A DNA stretch of 64,000 nucleotides from Algibacter lectus (GTDB taxonomy: Bacteria; Bacteroidota; Bacteroidia; Flavobacteriales; Flavobacteriaceae), in contig NZ_FOLN01000006.1 of the NCBI RefSeq assembly GCF_900112395.1, positions 124,001-188,000 of the forward strand. The letters are read 5' to 3'. The notes under the pieces are model-generated. The model was not told where the DNA came from. It searched no databases and worked only from the letters and a program-made list of their open reading frames with translations. Shown in pieces: positions 52,960 through 62,224 of the stretch; positions within the stretch are counted from its first letter, which is position 1, and the number at the start of each line of letters is the position of its first letter. A program made the translations under genes and the position numbers.

Positions 52960-53691
52960 TCGACCTGTATAAAGTTCTTCCACAGTAATAATATCTGGAG
53001 TATTAACCGAAATAACATCTCCGGGCCCAGAAATTTTCCCCGTAAGGGATTGCTGTGGATTTACAACCATATCGTTAGAACTTCTATTTGATACAGTAAC
53101 GAATTGTGCTATTAAATCTCTACCTTCAAAACGAGACGTTCCTGCAGCAAAAATAATGCGTAAATTTTCGGTTTTACCAGAAACAAAGCAATTGGAGAGA
53201 TTATTAAAAACAAGAGAAAAACTGGTGTTATCAATTTCTAAATCAAAGTTACCACTAGTAAACGAATCTTCTGCTCCAAAATCCTCAGATAAAATTGATA
53301 AACTTGGATAGCTTAAAACACCATTAGAGCTAACGGTGTATTGCGTAGAACTTCTAATTTCGGTAATATTAGGCGCTGTTACATAAACTTTAGTAATACC
53401 ATAATCACGCACATAATTACAAGTATTATTATCGGTTAATGTTAATTTACCATCGACTACAATAGCTTCAACATCATTCATTAAATTCTCACCCGTTTCA
53501 ATAGTCACCTTTTGAGTTTCACCATCGGTGATTATTAATTCAATATCCCGATTTACTAATATTTTAGTAAAAACATCAACACTAAATTCTTGCTGTATTA
53601 TAGCACCTGTTTTCTGAAAACAATCGCCTGCATTTTCACTATCACAACCAAAAATAAGGCTAAAAACGAATATATATATTAACTTTTTCAT
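52945..53691 (-). CDS. DUF2807 (GIN-domain) lipoprotein
   Basis: This lipoprotein has the lipobox FSLIFGC with lipidated Cys16, so its mature form has 233 residues and is membrane-anchored. The body is a DUF2807 beta-helix-like domain (about 30-235), with repeating strands such as VFTKILVNRDIELIITDGE, VDGKLTLTDNNTC and VYVTAPNITEIRSS. In Bacteroidota this GIN domain occurs in many secreted proteins of unknown function. It starts 4 bp before the end of the PagL-like gene (ATGA overlap) and ends inside ackA, so it is the second gene of a two-gene envelope operon. Confidence 0.9.
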   Translation of the reverse strand: MKKLIYIFVFSLIFGCDSENAGDCFQKTGAIIQQEFSVDVFTKILVNRDIELIITDGETQKVTIETGENLMNDVEAIVVDGKLTLTDNNTCNYVRDYGITKVYVTAPNITEIRSSTQYTVSSNGVLSYPSLSILSEDFGAEDSFTSGNFDLEIDNTSFSLVFNNLSNCFVSGKTENLRIIFAAGTSRFEGRDLIAQFVTVSNRSSNDMVVNPQQSLTGKISGPGDVISVNTPDIITVEELYTGRLIFE

Positions 53692-54791
53692 AATCGAACA
53701 CCAATTCCAAATTCAACAGCTTCCGCTTTAGCTCCGTGAGACTTCAAAGTCATGGCTCCAAACCATTTTCGCTGTTTACCAACGTAACGTTTTAAACCAA
53801 TTCTTAAATACGTTTGGCCTTCAAAATCGTATGGATAATACACATAATAACCAAACTGCGTAAGTAGCGATGTTCTATTAATAAACAACTCGTGCCCTAC
53901 AAAAACACCAACACGTTTATAATCCTCATCACCAGATACATCTAGCTCAGGGAAAGCAACACTTCGGTAATAAATAAGTTCCTTTAAAAAATTAGAAAAG
54001 AAAACATCGGCACCAAATTGCAACGCACTTTTACGGTTAATACGCTTATCTGCATAAGCAGAAAGTACATAAAACGCATACTGACCACTATCTACAATAT
54101 CACTTTCGTTTATACCCGATCTAAAAACAAAATTATACTTTATAGGCTGTGTAAATTGTCTGTCATTATCTGCTAAAGTATGCTGATATTCTAACTCTTT
54201 TTTATCTAAATTATAGGTTAACCCAACATTAAGGGCTAAAGTATTTGTACTCGCATTAGGTGCTTTAACATTGGCATTAGAATAATGTATTAAAGAAAAA
54301 CCAGCTGTTAAACCAAAGCGATCAAAAATGCGTTCTTTTTTATAATTAAGCATCACCATGGTGCTACTCATTAATTTAGAACCGTAGGCAATATTTCTAT
54401 AATTATCAACCTTATCATAAGGCGTTTCGGTATACCCCAAACCTTGCCCAATTCTAAATTGCAGATTTCTATTAAAAAAGTAAAAATTAAAATGCGCATA
54501 AAGGGATGTTACATTACCTAAAACATCATTTTTCATGTTTTGATAAGCATAAGTAACACCATAATCTGGATAATTAAAACGTTGTTCCCAATCGTTAAAA
54601 CCGTATGTTTTTTTGTTCCAACTTAAAAGATAACCTTCCGGATGCCCTTTAATTAAATGAAGTATATCGTTATTATGAAGCGCAATATTCCCCTTAAAAT
54701 AACTTAAATCGAGGTAAGATGTATGTGTTTTATCTTGTGAAAAGCTACTAAAAAATAGGACACAAAATATGCAGGTATAAAGTAATTTCAT
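53688..54791 (-). CDS. PagL-like acyloxyacyl hydrolase (catalytic Glu position changed)
   Basis: This is an outer-membrane beta-barrel resembling lipid A 3-O-deacylase PagL, which removes one acyl chain from lipid A. From the chosen ATG it has 367 residues, with a signal peptide ending FSSFSQ. The His-x-Ser active-site block is present (FSLIHYSNANVKAPN, His169 and Ser171). The position that matches the catalytic Glu of Pseudomonas PagL, 14 residues after the His, is Asn183 (ASTNTLALN). The barrel ends in VEFGIGVRL. It may be inactive, use another acid, or have a different substrate. An upstream ATG would add 7 residues. The DUF2807 lipoprotein gene overlaps its 3' end. Confidence 0.85.
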   Translation of the reverse strand: MKLLYTCIFCVLFFSSFSQDKTHTSYLDLSYFKGNIALHNNDILHLIKGHPEGYLLSWNKKTYGFNDWEQRFNYPDYGVTYAYQNMKNDVLGNVTSLYAHFNFYFFNRNLQFRIGQGLGYTETPYDKVDNYRNIAYGSKLMSSTMVMLNYKKERIFDRFGLTAGFSLIHYSNANVKAPNASTNTLALNVGLTYNLDKKELEYQHTLADNDRQFTQPIKYNFVFRSGINESDIVDSGQYAFYVLSAYADKRINRKSALQFGADVFFSNFLKELIYYRSVAFPELDVSGDEDYKRVGVFVGHELFINRTSLLTQFGYYVYYPYDFEGQTYLRIGLKRYVGKQRKWFGAMTLKSHGAKAEAVEFGIGVRL

Positions 54792-54867
54792 TATCGGGTT
54801 TCTGTGCAGCAAATGTACTTAAATTTCAACGTAAACCTTAAAACTTAAGTACAAACCACACGATTTA

Positions 54868-55824
54868 CTAAAACAAGGCTTCGGCAATAGCCTTAACATT
54901 ATCACTTTTTCCCATAGAGTAATAATGCAATACAGGTACACCTGCCGCCTTCAACTCTTTAGATTGCTGTATAGCAAATTCAATACCTACTTGTCTAACG
55001 GCTTTATTATCCTTACAACCTTCAACAGCATCGATTAAATTTTGAGGTAAATCAATTTTAAAAACCTGAGGTAAAATTTGTAAATGCCTTTTAACAGCTA
55101 TAGGTTTAATTCCCGGAATAATAGGCACATTAATTCCTGCTTCTCGAGCCTTATCTACAAACTCAAAATATTTATTATTATCAAAAAACATCTGGGTAAC
55201 TACATAATCGGCACCTGCATCTACCTTCTCTTTTAAACGACGTAAATCGTTAACCAGCGATGGCGCTTCCATGTGTTTCTCTGGGTAACCAGCCACACCT
55301 ATGCAAAAGTCCGAATTATGCTCAACCTTAAAATCATCGTGTAAATACTTCCCTTTATTAAGGTTTGTAATTTGTTGCACTAAGTCGCTTGCAAATGCAT
55401 TTCCTCCTGCTACAGGTTTAAAATATGGCTCATCTTTCATCGAATCACCACGCAAAGCCATTACGTTATCCAGACCTAAATAGTGGCAGTCTACCAAAAC
55501 ATATTCAGTTTCTTCTTTTGTAAAGCCACCACACAACAAGTGCGGAATAGCATCTACCTGATATTTATGCATAATAGATGCACAAATACCCACCGTACCA
55601 GGGCGCATACGCGTAATACGCTTATCCAACAAACCATTGCCTTTATCAATATATACATACTCCTCACGAGATGTGGTTACATCAATAAATGGTGGATTAA
55701 ACTCCATTAAAGGATCGATATTATTATATAAATCCTGAATATTTGTACCTTTCTTTGGCGGAATTACCTCAAAAGAAAACAACGTTTTTCCGTTGGCTTG
55801 TTTAATATGGTCTGTTACTTTCAT
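54868..55824 (-). CDS. metF: 5,10-methylenetetrahydrofolate reductase
   Basis: MetF reduces methylene-THF to 5-methyl-THF, the methyl donor for MetH. The 318 residues show the (beta-alpha)8 family's FAD-binding pattern: TLFSFEVIPPKKGTNIQD, PPFIDVTTSREEYVY, LMHKYQVDAIPHLLCGG-like sequence (here IMHKYQVDAIPHLLCGG), LDNVMALRGDSMK and DYVVTQMFFDNNKYF, with Glu25-region and Asp residues in place. It is probably the last gene of the met operon after the two-part metH. A repeat and about 140 bp separate it from the preceding ORF, so some of its transcription may be separate. Confidence 0.95.
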   Translation of the reverse strand: MKVTDHIKQANGKTLFSFEVIPPKKGTNIQDLYNNIDPLMEFNPPFIDVTTSREEYVYIDKGNGLLDKRITRMRPGTVGICASIMHKYQVDAIPHLLCGGFTKEETEYVLVDCHYLGLDNVMALRGDSMKDEPYFKPVAGGNAFASDLVQQITNLNKGKYLHDDFKVEHNSDFCIGVAGYPEKHMEAPSLVNDLRRLKEKVDAGADYVVTQMFFDNNKYFEFVDKAREAGINVPIIPGIKPIAVKRHLQILPQVFKIDLPQNLIDAVEGCKDNKAVRQVGIEFAIQQSKELKAAGVPVLHYYSMGKSDNVKAIAEALF

Positions 55825-55880
55825 TACTTATTTTTTGTCATCCTCACAAAACGAGAATTTTATCTATATTTTAGTTTAAT

Positions 55881-55974
55881 TTTGGCGTTACCACAAGGGT
55901 CGCGCTTTACACTATATCTTTTTTTGCCTTTGGCGGAAACAAAAAAAGGATGCCGTTGCAATCGCTAACGCGGG
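55881..55974 (+). repeat. Dispersed intergenic repeat, family A, copy 3
   Basis: The order of blocks is TTGGCGTTACCACAAGGGT, CGCGCTTTACACTATATC, a hairpin (TTTTTTTGCC / GGCGGAAACAAAAAAAGG), then ATGCCGTTGCAATCGCTAAC and GCGG. It matches copies at 9197-9283 and 34558-34714 (the latter on the minus strand). The last 10 bp overlap the 3' end of the 66-aa gene. Confidence 0.75.
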
Positions 55975-56165
55975 TTCACCAGCTTATTTTTTACCTCATC
56001 AAAAGTTTCTGCGTACTCCCAATAAATCCATCTTCCATCCAAATAATCTGTAAGAATATATTTTTCACTCAACGATTTTATTCGAGATACGGCAACCACT
56101 TTGTTATCTGTATCGTAACCATGAGAAATCATGTGGCTTCCTAAAGTCACCTCTATAAATGCCAT
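55965..56165 (-). CDS. Hypothetical protein, 66 aa, next to metH
   Basis: The protein has no recognised family. It reads as a real small soluble protein, MAFIEVTLGSHMISHGYDTD, then VVAVSRIKSLSEKYILTDYLDGRWIYWEYAETFDEV, with normal composition. Its ATG lies one base after the metH stop codon (56167-56169), so it is probably translated by coupling. The last three codons (Asn-Pro-Arg) and the TAG stop are part of a dispersed repeat, so the present C-terminus may be an extension or truncation caused by the repeat. Role unknown. Confidence 0.65.
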   Translation of the reverse strand: MAFIEVTLGSHMISHGYDTDNKVVAVSRIKSLSEKYILTDYLDGRWIYWEYAETFDEVKNKLVNPR

Positions 56166-56166
56166 G

Positions 56167-58842
56167 CTATTCTTCTGCTAAATTAGGATGCAACCATTTT
56201 CTAGCTGTTTTCTTATCGATGCCTTTACGCTCAGAATAATCAGTTAACTGATCGTCAGTTATTTTACCTAAACCAAAATACTTCGCTTCTGGATTACCGA
56301 AGTAATACCCCGAAACTGCAGCAGCTGGCCACATCGCTAAACTTTCCGTTAAGGTTACACCAATTAGTTTTTCAACCTCTAGCAATTCCCAAATTGTTTC
56401 CTTTTCTAAATGATCAGGACATGCAGGATATCCTGGTGCCGGACGAATACCTTTATAACTTTCCTTAATTAAATCGGTATTACTCAAATCTTCATCGGCA
56501 GCATAACCCCAATGTGTTAATCTTATTTTTTTATGTAAATATTCAGCGAAAGCTTCAGCAAATCTATCAGCAATAGCTTGTGCCATAATACCATTATAAT
56601 CGTCGTCCTTGGCTCTATAACTATCGGCTAATTCTTGAGCGCCAAAAATAGCAACACAAAATGCCCCCATATAATCTGTTCTACCAGAATCTTTTGGAGC
56701 TATAAAATCAGACAAAGCATGATTTGGAATCCCTTCACGTTTTTTTAATTGTTGACGCAAGGTTCTAAAAATCGCGATTTCCTTACCGTTTTTTTGAACC
56801 GAAATATCATCATCGTTAATAGTATTAGCTTCAAACAAACCAAAAACAGCTTTTGGCTTTAAAAGTTGCTTGGCAATAATTTCTTTAATCATCTCCTGAG
56901 CTTCAGCATACATAATAGTAGCCTGTTCTCCCACAACCTCATCGGTTAAAATATCAGGGAATTTCCCGTGTAAATCCCAACTTCTAAAAAACGGACTCCA
57001 ATCTATAAACGGTTCTAGTTCTTTTAAACTTAACTGTTTTAAAATTTGAACACCTAGTTCTCTTGGTTTAGAAATATTAGACGTTTCCCAGTCTATTTTA
57101 TATTTTCTCTTACGTGCTTCTTCAATAGAAATATAAGATTTCTCTTTACCACGCTTTAAAAATTTGTTTCTAAAATCGTCGTAATCGGCTTTTAACTTCG
57201 CTACGTAAGCATTGTTGGTTTTCTTGTTTAATAAATCTCCAACCACGGTAACCGCACGAGATGCATCATTAACATGCACCACTGCGTTTTTATACTGTGT
57301 ATCGATTTTTACAGCTGTATGTGCTTTAGATGTTGTTGCACCACCAATAAGTAAAGGCACTTCAAAGTTTTGAAGTTGCATTTCTTTAGCTAAATACACC
57401 ATTTCATCTAATGATGGCGTAATTAACCCTGATAAACCAATAGCATCAACACGTTCGCTGATGGCCATTTCTATAATTTTTTCAGGCGGTACCATAACCC
57501 CTAAATCTACAATTTCGTAGTTATTACAAGCCAAAACAACACTTACAATATTTTTACCAATATCGTGCACATCACCTTTTACGGTAGCCATTAATATTTT
57601 CCCAACAGGTTCTTGCTTGTCCCCTTTTTCTGCTTCAATAAACGGGTTTAAATAACCAACGGCTTTTTTCATTACACGCGCCGATTTTACCACCTGAGGT
57701 AAAAACATTTTACCTGCTCCGAATAAATCTCCAACCACATTCATCCCAATCATTAAATGACCTTCGATGACTTCAATAGGCTTAGCTGCTTCTTGTCTAG
57801 CTATCTCAACATCCTCAATAATAAAAGCATCAATACCTTTTACTAAAGCATGTGTAATACGCTCTTGTACTGGGTTTTCTCGCCAAGATAAATCGACACC
57901 TTTTTCAACTTTAGAACCTTTTACCGTTTCTGCAAAGTCTAATAAACGTTCGGTAGCATCGTCTCTTCTATCTAAAATTACATCTTCAACGTGTTCTAAT
58001 AAATCCTTTGGAATATCATCATAAACCTCCAAAAGAGAAGGGTTTACAATCCCCATGTTCATACCCGCCTGGATGGCATAATATAAAAACACCGAATGCA
58101 TAGCTTCGCGAACACCGTTGTTTCCTCTAAAAGAAAACGATACGTTACTCACACCTCCACTTACACTTACATTTTCTAAATTCTCACGAACCCAACGCGT
58201 TGCTTCAATAAAATCGATAGCATTTCTTCGGTGTTCGTCCATTCCAGTTGCTACCGGAAATATATTTAAATCGAAAATAATATCTTCTGAAGGAAACCCC
58301 ACTTTATCAACTAAAACACGATACGAGCGTTCGGCAATTTCTATTCTTCGTTGGTAGGTATCTGCCTGTCCAACTTCATCAAAAGCCATAACAATAACTG
58401 CAGCACCGTAGCGTTTAATTTGCTTGGCTTGCCAAATAAAGTTTTCTTCACCTTCCTTTAAGGAAATAGAATTCACCACACACTTTCCTTGCACAACTTG
58501 CAAACCAGCATTGATAATTTCCCACTTAGAACTATCGATCATGATAGGCACACGGCAAATATCTGGTTCGGCAGCAATAAGGTTTAAAAAGCGTACCATC
58601 GATGCTTTACCATCAATAAGTCCGTCGTCCATATTAATGTCGATAATTTGCGCTCCACCATCTACTTGGTGACGTGCAATATCCAAAGCTTCATCGAACT
58701 TCTCTTCATTAATTAATCGTAAAAACTTACGAGACCCCGCTACATTAGTACGTTCTCCTACATTTATAAAATTGGTGTTTTCGCTTAGAACTAAAGGTTC
58801 TAAACCAGACAATTTCATGTATTTAGTTTGCTTTATTTTCAT
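56167..58842 (-). CDS. metH: Methionine synthase, pterin-, cobalamin- and SAM-binding part
   Basis: This is the C-terminal portion (891 residues) of B12-dependent methionine synthase, which transfers methyl from 5-methyl-THF to homocysteine. It has a pterin-binding domain ([33 protein letters not shown]), a B12-binding module ([20 protein letters not shown], where the DxHxxG histidine binds cobalt) and a C-terminal activation domain (ending with [15 protein letters not shown] and the Gly/Pro-rich SAM-binding part). The homocysteine domain is missing because it is encoded by a separate gene two ORFs upstream. Such splitting is known in Bacteroidota. The start overlaps the ABM gene's stop by one base (TAATG). 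It depends on the SAM riboswitch upstream of the operon. Confidence 0.95.
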   Translation of the reverse strand: MKIKQTKYMKLSGLEPLVLSENTNFINVGERTNVAGSRKFLRLINEEKFDEALDIARHQVDGGAQIIDINMDDGLIDGKASMVRFLNLIAAEPDICRVPIMIDSSKWEIINAGLQVVQGKCVVNSISLKEGEENFIWQAKQIKRYGAAVIVMAFDEVGQADTYQRRIEIAERSYRVLVDKVGFPSEDIIFDLNIFPVATGMDEHRRNAIDFIEATRWVRENLENVSVSGGVSNVSFSFRGNNGVREAMHSVFLYYAIQAGMNMGIVNPSLLEVYDDIPKDLLEHVEDVILDRRDDATERLLDFAETVKGSKVEKGVDLSWRENPVQERITHALVKGIDAFIIEDVEIARQEAAKPIEVIEGHLMIGMNVVGDLFGAGKMFLPQVVKSARVMKKAVGYLNPFIEAEKGDKQEPVGKILMATVKGDVHDIGKNIVSVVLACNNYEIVDLGVMVPPEKIIEMAISERVDAIGLSGLITPSLDEMVYLAKEMQLQNFEVPLLIGGATTSKAHTAVKIDTQYKNAVVHVNDASRAVTVVGDLLNKKTNNAYVAKLKADYDDFRNKFLKRGKEKSYISIEEARKRKYKIDWETSNISKPRELGVQILKQLSLKELEPFIDWSPFFRSWDLHGKFPDILTDEVVGEQATIMYAEAQEMIKEIIAKQLLKPKAVFGLFEANTINDDDISVQKNGKEIAIFRTLRQQLKKREGIPNHALSDFIAPKDSGRTDYMGAFCVAIFGAQELADSYRAKDDDYNGIMAQAIADRFAEAFAEYLHKKIRLTHWGYAADEDLSNTDLIKESYKGIRPAPGYPACPDHLEKETIWELLEVEKLIGVTLTESLAMWPAAAVSGYYFGNPEAKYFGLGKITDDQLTDYSERKGIDKKTARKWLHPNLAEE

Positions 58843-59123
58843 TATCTATAATGTTCTACTGTTGGAAAAGGTTCGTAAAATGAATGTAACAACGTTTTCC
58901 ATTCTTGATATTCTTGTGATTTACGGAAACCAATTTCATGATCTTCAATGGTTTCCCAATGCACTAATAATATATATTTATCATCTTGTTCAACACACTT
59001 TTTTAAATCGTGTGAGATATAGCCTTTCATTGAAGAAATAATTTTCTGAGCGATTTTAAATGTATTTTCAAAATCACTTGATAATCCTTTCTTAATATTC
59101 AATATGGCTACTTCAAGAATCAT
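58842..59123 (-). CDS. Antibiotic biosynthesis monooxygenase (ABM)-domain protein
   Basis: This is a small dimeric ferredoxin-like-fold protein. The 93 residues show the ABM pattern: strand [19 protein letters not shown], helix [13 protein letters not shown], and the conserved [21 protein letters not shown] block. Such proteins bind or oxidise aromatic or small hydrophobic molecules, or act as stress proteins, and no substrate can be assigned. It is inserted between the two halves of metH, with TAATG coupling to the downstream half and about 18 bp to the upstream half, so it is co-expressed with methionine synthase. It is soluble and cytoplasmic. Confidence 0.87.
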   Translation of the reverse strand: MILEVAILNIKKGLSSDFENTFKIAQKIISSMKGYISHDLKKCVEQDDKYILLVHWETIEDHEIGFRKSQEYQEWKTLLHSFYEPFPTVEHYR

Positions 59124-59141
59124 AATTTATAATTTTAAAAA

Positions 59142-60143
59142 TTATACCAATTCACCATGGGTTCTAGGCTTATACTTGGCTGCAAGATCTGCTATAACAC
59201 GAATATGCTCCGGACTAGTACCACAACAACCACCTATAATATTTATTAAATTACGCTTTAAATATTCTTCTATTTGTTCTCCCATTTCTTCAGGACTTTC
59301 GTCGTACTCACCAAAAGCATTTGGTAATCCTGCATTTGGGTGTGCTGATATAGCAAAATCTGTTTTAGATGCAATAGCTTCTAGGTGAGGTTGCAATAAA
59401 TTGGCTCCTAAAGCACAGTTAAACCCTACTGAAAGTAATGGAATATGAGATACTGAAATTAAGAAAGCTTCAGCTGTTTGGCCTGATAATGTTCGTCCTG
59501 AAGCATCGGTAATAGTACCACTTAACATAATTGGCATATCGATACCACGCTCGTCTTTTACTTCTTCTATCGCAAATAAAGCAGCTTTGGCGTTTAAGGT
59601 ATCAAATACAGTTTCAACTAGAAGTAAATCTACACCACCATCAATAAGCGCTTCTACTTGTTGTTTGTATGCAATACGTAACTCATCGAAAGTAACAGCT
59701 CTGTATCCTGGGTCGTTAACATCGGGAGACATACTTGCTGTACGGTTTGTTGGCCCTATTGAACCCGCTACAAAACGAGGTTTGTTTGGCTCTTTTGCAG
59801 TAAACTCATCAGCGACTTCTTTTGCTATTCTTGCAGACTCGTAATTTAGTTCGTAAACCAAATCTTCCATTTGGTAATCTGCCATAGCAATTGTAGTTCC
59901 AGAAAAAGTATTGGTTTCTACAATATCAGCACCTACTGCAAAGTACTTACCGTGTATCGTTTTTATAGCTTCTGGTTGGGTAAGCGATAGTAAATCGTTA
60001 TTTCCCTGTAAAGGTGTTGGATAATCTTTAAAGCGTTCGCCTCTAAAATCTTCTTCTTGAAATTTGTAAGCTTGTAGCATCGTACCCATGGCACCATCTA
60101 AAACCAAAATTCGCTCTTTTAATGCTTCTCTGATATTCGACAT
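59142..60143 (-). CDS. metH: Methionine synthase, homocysteine-binding part
   Basis: This homocysteine S-methyltransferase domain (333 residues) is the N-terminal quarter of MetH as a separate protein. The zinc-thiolate ligands are visible: Cys243 (GFNCALGA) and Cys306/Cys307 ([13 protein letters not shown]). The N-terminus [13 protein letters not shown] and the block [19 protein letters not shown] are also family-typical. It requires the pterin/B12 protein encoded two ORFs downstream. It is the first gene of the operon, and its leader holds the SAM riboswitch. Start at ATG chosen because it matches the family N-terminus. Confidence 0.95.
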   Translation of the reverse strand: MSNIREALKERILVLDGAMGTMLQAYKFQEEDFRGERFKDYPTPLQGNNDLLSLTQPEAIKTIHGKYFAVGADIVETNTFSGTTIAMADYQMEDLVYELNYESARIAKEVADEFTAKEPNKPRFVAGSIGPTNRTASMSPDVNDPGYRAVTFDELRIAYKQQVEALIDGGVDLLLVETVFDTLNAKAALFAIEEVKDERGIDMPIMLSGTITDASGRTLSGQTAEAFLISVSHIPLLSVGFNCALGANLLQPHLEAIASKTDFAISAHPNAGLPNAFGEYDESPEEMGEQIEEYLKRNLINIIGGCCGTSPEHIRVIADLAAKYKPRTHGELV

Positions 60144-60244
60144 GTTTTCTTTTCTTTTTACGTTTTAAATTATTTTCGTTTACAGTAATTAAAGATACTG
60201 ATGAACGAGAAACTTAGCTAAAACGCTGTATTCTATTATAAATT

Positions 60245-60254
60245 TTATCAAGAA
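60245..60254 (-). promoter_or_regulatory. Segment complementary to the 5' P1 strand of the riboswitch
   Basis: On the minus strand TTCTTGATAA (plus 60245-60254) is a perfect 10-nt complement of the riboswitch's TTATCAAGAA, at the start of the aptamer. When SAM is absent it could pair with that strand and prevent P1, so it is a candidate competitor in the expression platform. A weak 7-bp hairpin (plus 60252-60274) lies between. I do not see a strong U-rich terminator, so the readout (termination or translation) is uncertain. Confidence 0.4.
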
Positions 60255-60274
60255 AAGTTAAAGAAACACTTTTC

Positions 60275-60406
60275 GTTATCTGTCTAATAATTTTAAAAAT
60301 TACTAAGTAGAATGTAGCACCTTCTTTAATTCCTTGATAGTTATCTCGGTTCTTAAAGGGTTGCCAAGGTTTCAACGGGTCTATTCCCTCTGCCTTTCTT
60401 GATAAC
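60275..60406 (-). ncRNA. SAM-I (S-box) riboswitch
   Basis: The minus strand contains the S-box core: TTATCAAGAAAGGCAGAGGG, then ACCCGTTGAAACC and TTGGCAACC, and further on AAGGTGCTACATTCTAC. P1 is GTTATC (plus 60401-60406) with GATAAC (plus 60275-60280). The kink-turn and pseudoknot segments of the family are in order. This class binds S-adenosylmethionine and turns off methionine-synthesis genes. Here it precedes metH and its operon by about 130 nt, so high SAM should lower MetH and MetF expression. Confidence 0.94.
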
Positions 60407-60452
60407 ACAATTACATTTATGAACTGTTACCACCATTGTGGATTTGCTCCTG

Positions 60453-60460
60453 CAAAAATA
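60453..60460 (-). promoter_or_regulatory. -7 promoter box of the SAM-riboswitch/metH operon
   Basis: TATTTTTG on the minus strand (a TAnnTTTG match) lies about 45 nt before the riboswitch P1, a sensible start for the riboswitch transcript. No clear -33 TTG is visible. It is downstream of cysM on the same strand, so the metH operon has its own promoter. Confidence 0.45.
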
Positions 60461-60506
60461 ACAACTATATTGCTGTTATCCTTGTGATATTGCGAAAATT
60501 ATTAGA

Positions 60507-61397
60507 CTATTCAAATAGACTAGACGACAAATAACGATCGCCACGGTCGCAAATAATAGCAACTACAACTCCGCTTTCTAAAGACTCTGCAATTTGCAAA
60601 GCACAGAAAACAGAACCACCACTACTCATACCTGCAAAAACGCCTTCTTCTTTTGCTAAACGTTGTGTTATATTTTTGGCATCTTCTTCGGTTACATCTA
60701 TAACAACATCTACTTTTGAACGATCAAAAAACTTAGGTACATACTCTGGAGACCATTTTCTGATCCCAGGTATTTTTGCACCATCAGCCGGTTGCGCTCC
60801 AACTATTTTGATATCCGGATTCTTTTCTTTAAGAAAGCTAGAGGTTCCCATAATAGTTCCTGTTGTTCCCATAGTGGCAACAAAATGTGTTATTTCTCCT
60901 TCTGTATCTCTCCAAATTTCCGGACCTGTTGTTTTATAATGCGCTTTCCAGTTATCATCATTTTCAAACTGATTTAGAACGGTATACCCTTTTTCATCAC
61001 GTAGTTTAAAAGCAACATCTCTAGAACCTTCAATACCAATATCTGCCGGTGTTAAAATAACCTCAGCACCATAAGCGCGCATGGTTTTAACACGTTCTAC
61101 TGTAGAATTTTCAGGCATAATTAATACCATATTCAAACCTAAAATTTGTGCTATAAAAGCTAAAGCAATTCCTGTATTTCCACTAGTTGCTTCAACTAAA
61201 GTGCCTCCTTTTTTAATATCGCCACGTTTTAAAGCTTCAGAAATCATATTGAAAGCTGCGCGATCTTTTACACTTCCGCCAGGATTATTTCCTTCTAACT
61301 TCAAAAATAAACGCACACCTTCTTTATTAATTAAATGCGTTGCTTCAACTAAAGGTGTATTTCCTATTTCGTCTAATATTGTTTTACCGTATGCCAT
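60507..61397 (-). CDS. cysM: Cysteine synthase (CysM type)
   Basis: This PLP enzyme makes cysteine from O-acetylserine and sulfide or thiosulfate. The 296 residues contain the PLP-Lys block GGSVKDRAAFNM (Lys44), the SGNTG phosphate loop (EATSGNTGIALAF) and the conserved GTTGTIMGTSSFL (MGTTGT) loop. The short length and the Arg in the active-site region (GIRKWSPEYVP) fit CysM rather than CysK, but the two are close. Its start lies 14 bp inside the end of cysE, so they are translated as a unit. It provides cysteine and so homocysteine supply upstream of MetH. Confidence 0.94.
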   Translation of the reverse strand: MAYGKTILDEIGNTPLVEATHLINKEGVRLFLKLEGNNPGGSVKDRAAFNMISEALKRGDIKKGGTLVEATSGNTGIALAFIAQILGLNMVLIMPENSTVERVKTMRAYGAEVILTPADIGIEGSRDVAFKLRDEKGYTVLNQFENDDNWKAHYKTTGPEIWRDTEGEITHFVATMGTTGTIMGTSSFLKEKNPDIKIVGAQPADGAKIPGIRKWSPEYVPKFFDRSKVDVVIDVTEEDAKNITQRLAKEEGVFAGMSSGGSVFCALQIAESLESGVVVAIICDRGDRYLSSSLFE

Positions 61398-62124
61398 TTT
61401 TCTTCGGTCTAATTTTAATTTCTGTTTGATATGTTACTAATGAATCTTCGGGTACCGATTGGGTAATCCAAACATTAGCTCCAATAATACTATTTTTACC
61501 AATTACAATATCGCCTCCTAAAATGGTTGCGTTGGCGTAAATGGTAACATTATCATCTATAGTTGGGTGTCTTTTAGTAGAAGCCAAGTCTTTTGAAACT
61601 TGAATACCACCTAAAGTAACTCCTTGATATATTTTTACTTGCTCTCCAATTATAGAAGTTTCACCAATTACAATTCCTGTACCGTGATCGATATAAAACG
61701 ATTCGCCAATAGTAGCACCTGGATGAATATCGATACCTGTAATACCGTGAATATATTCACTCATCATTCTAGGTAAAATATAAACACCTAGTTTATAAAG
61801 CGCATGACTTAATCTATAAATTGAAATAGCATGAAAACCAGGATAAGCCATATAAATTTCGGCTAAACAATGCGATGCAGGATCGTTATTTTCGAAAGCA
61901 ATAGCATCTAAATCTAGTTTCCTTCTAATTTCTGGAAGTTCCGCTTTAAAGGTTTCCCAAATTTTTTCGCCATTTTCAATTTCTAATTTATCTAGAATTT
62001 GCAAGAATGTTTTCTCTAAATATTCGGCGTGTTCTGCTTCGTGATCACAATCGAACAAAGAATAAAACACTTTTTTGGTAAAGGCTTTAACTGTGTCTTT
62101 TAAACAAACATTATAACTTTTCAT
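61384..62124 (-). CDS. cysE: Serine O-acetyltransferase
   Basis: This enzyme acetylates serine to O-acetylserine, the acceptor for CysM. The 246 residues have an N-terminal helical domain (about 1-120) and the left-handed beta-helix transferase domain (LbH) with the hexapeptide repeats HPGATIGESFYIDHGTGIV, IIGEQVKIYQGVTLG and HPTIDDNVTIYANATILGG. These include the His residues of the active site (DHGTG) and the acetyl-CoA region. It is longer and more like the EpsC/SAT type of Bacteroidota than E. coli CysE. It overlaps cysM by 14 bp. A CCTGCAAG palindrome lies in its upstream gap. Confidence 0.94.
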   Translation of the reverse strand: MKSYNVCLKDTVKAFTKKVFYSLFDCDHEAEHAEYLEKTFLQILDKLEIENGEKIWETFKAELPEIRRKLDLDAIAFENNDPASHCLAEIYMAYPGFHAISIYRLSHALYKLGVYILPRMMSEYIHGITGIDIHPGATIGESFYIDHGTGIVIGETSIIGEQVKIYQGVTLGGIQVSKDLASTKRHPTIDDNVTIYANATILGGDIVIGKNSIIGANVWITQSVPEDSLVTYQTEIKIRPKKNGIR

Positions 62125-62224
62125 TTGCTGCTATATGTGTAATACCATTGTGTTAAATGGTGTATTTAATCAGTTTATAAAAATAAAACTAATCCTTTTA
62201 AAAAGCTTCTTTTTTAAACATTAA

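Noticed and set aside
60214-60408. 64-codon minus-strand ORF upstream of metH
   Set aside because: It coincides with the SAM-I riboswitch aptamer, and its codons are the conserved RNA motifs. No protein-like features are present.
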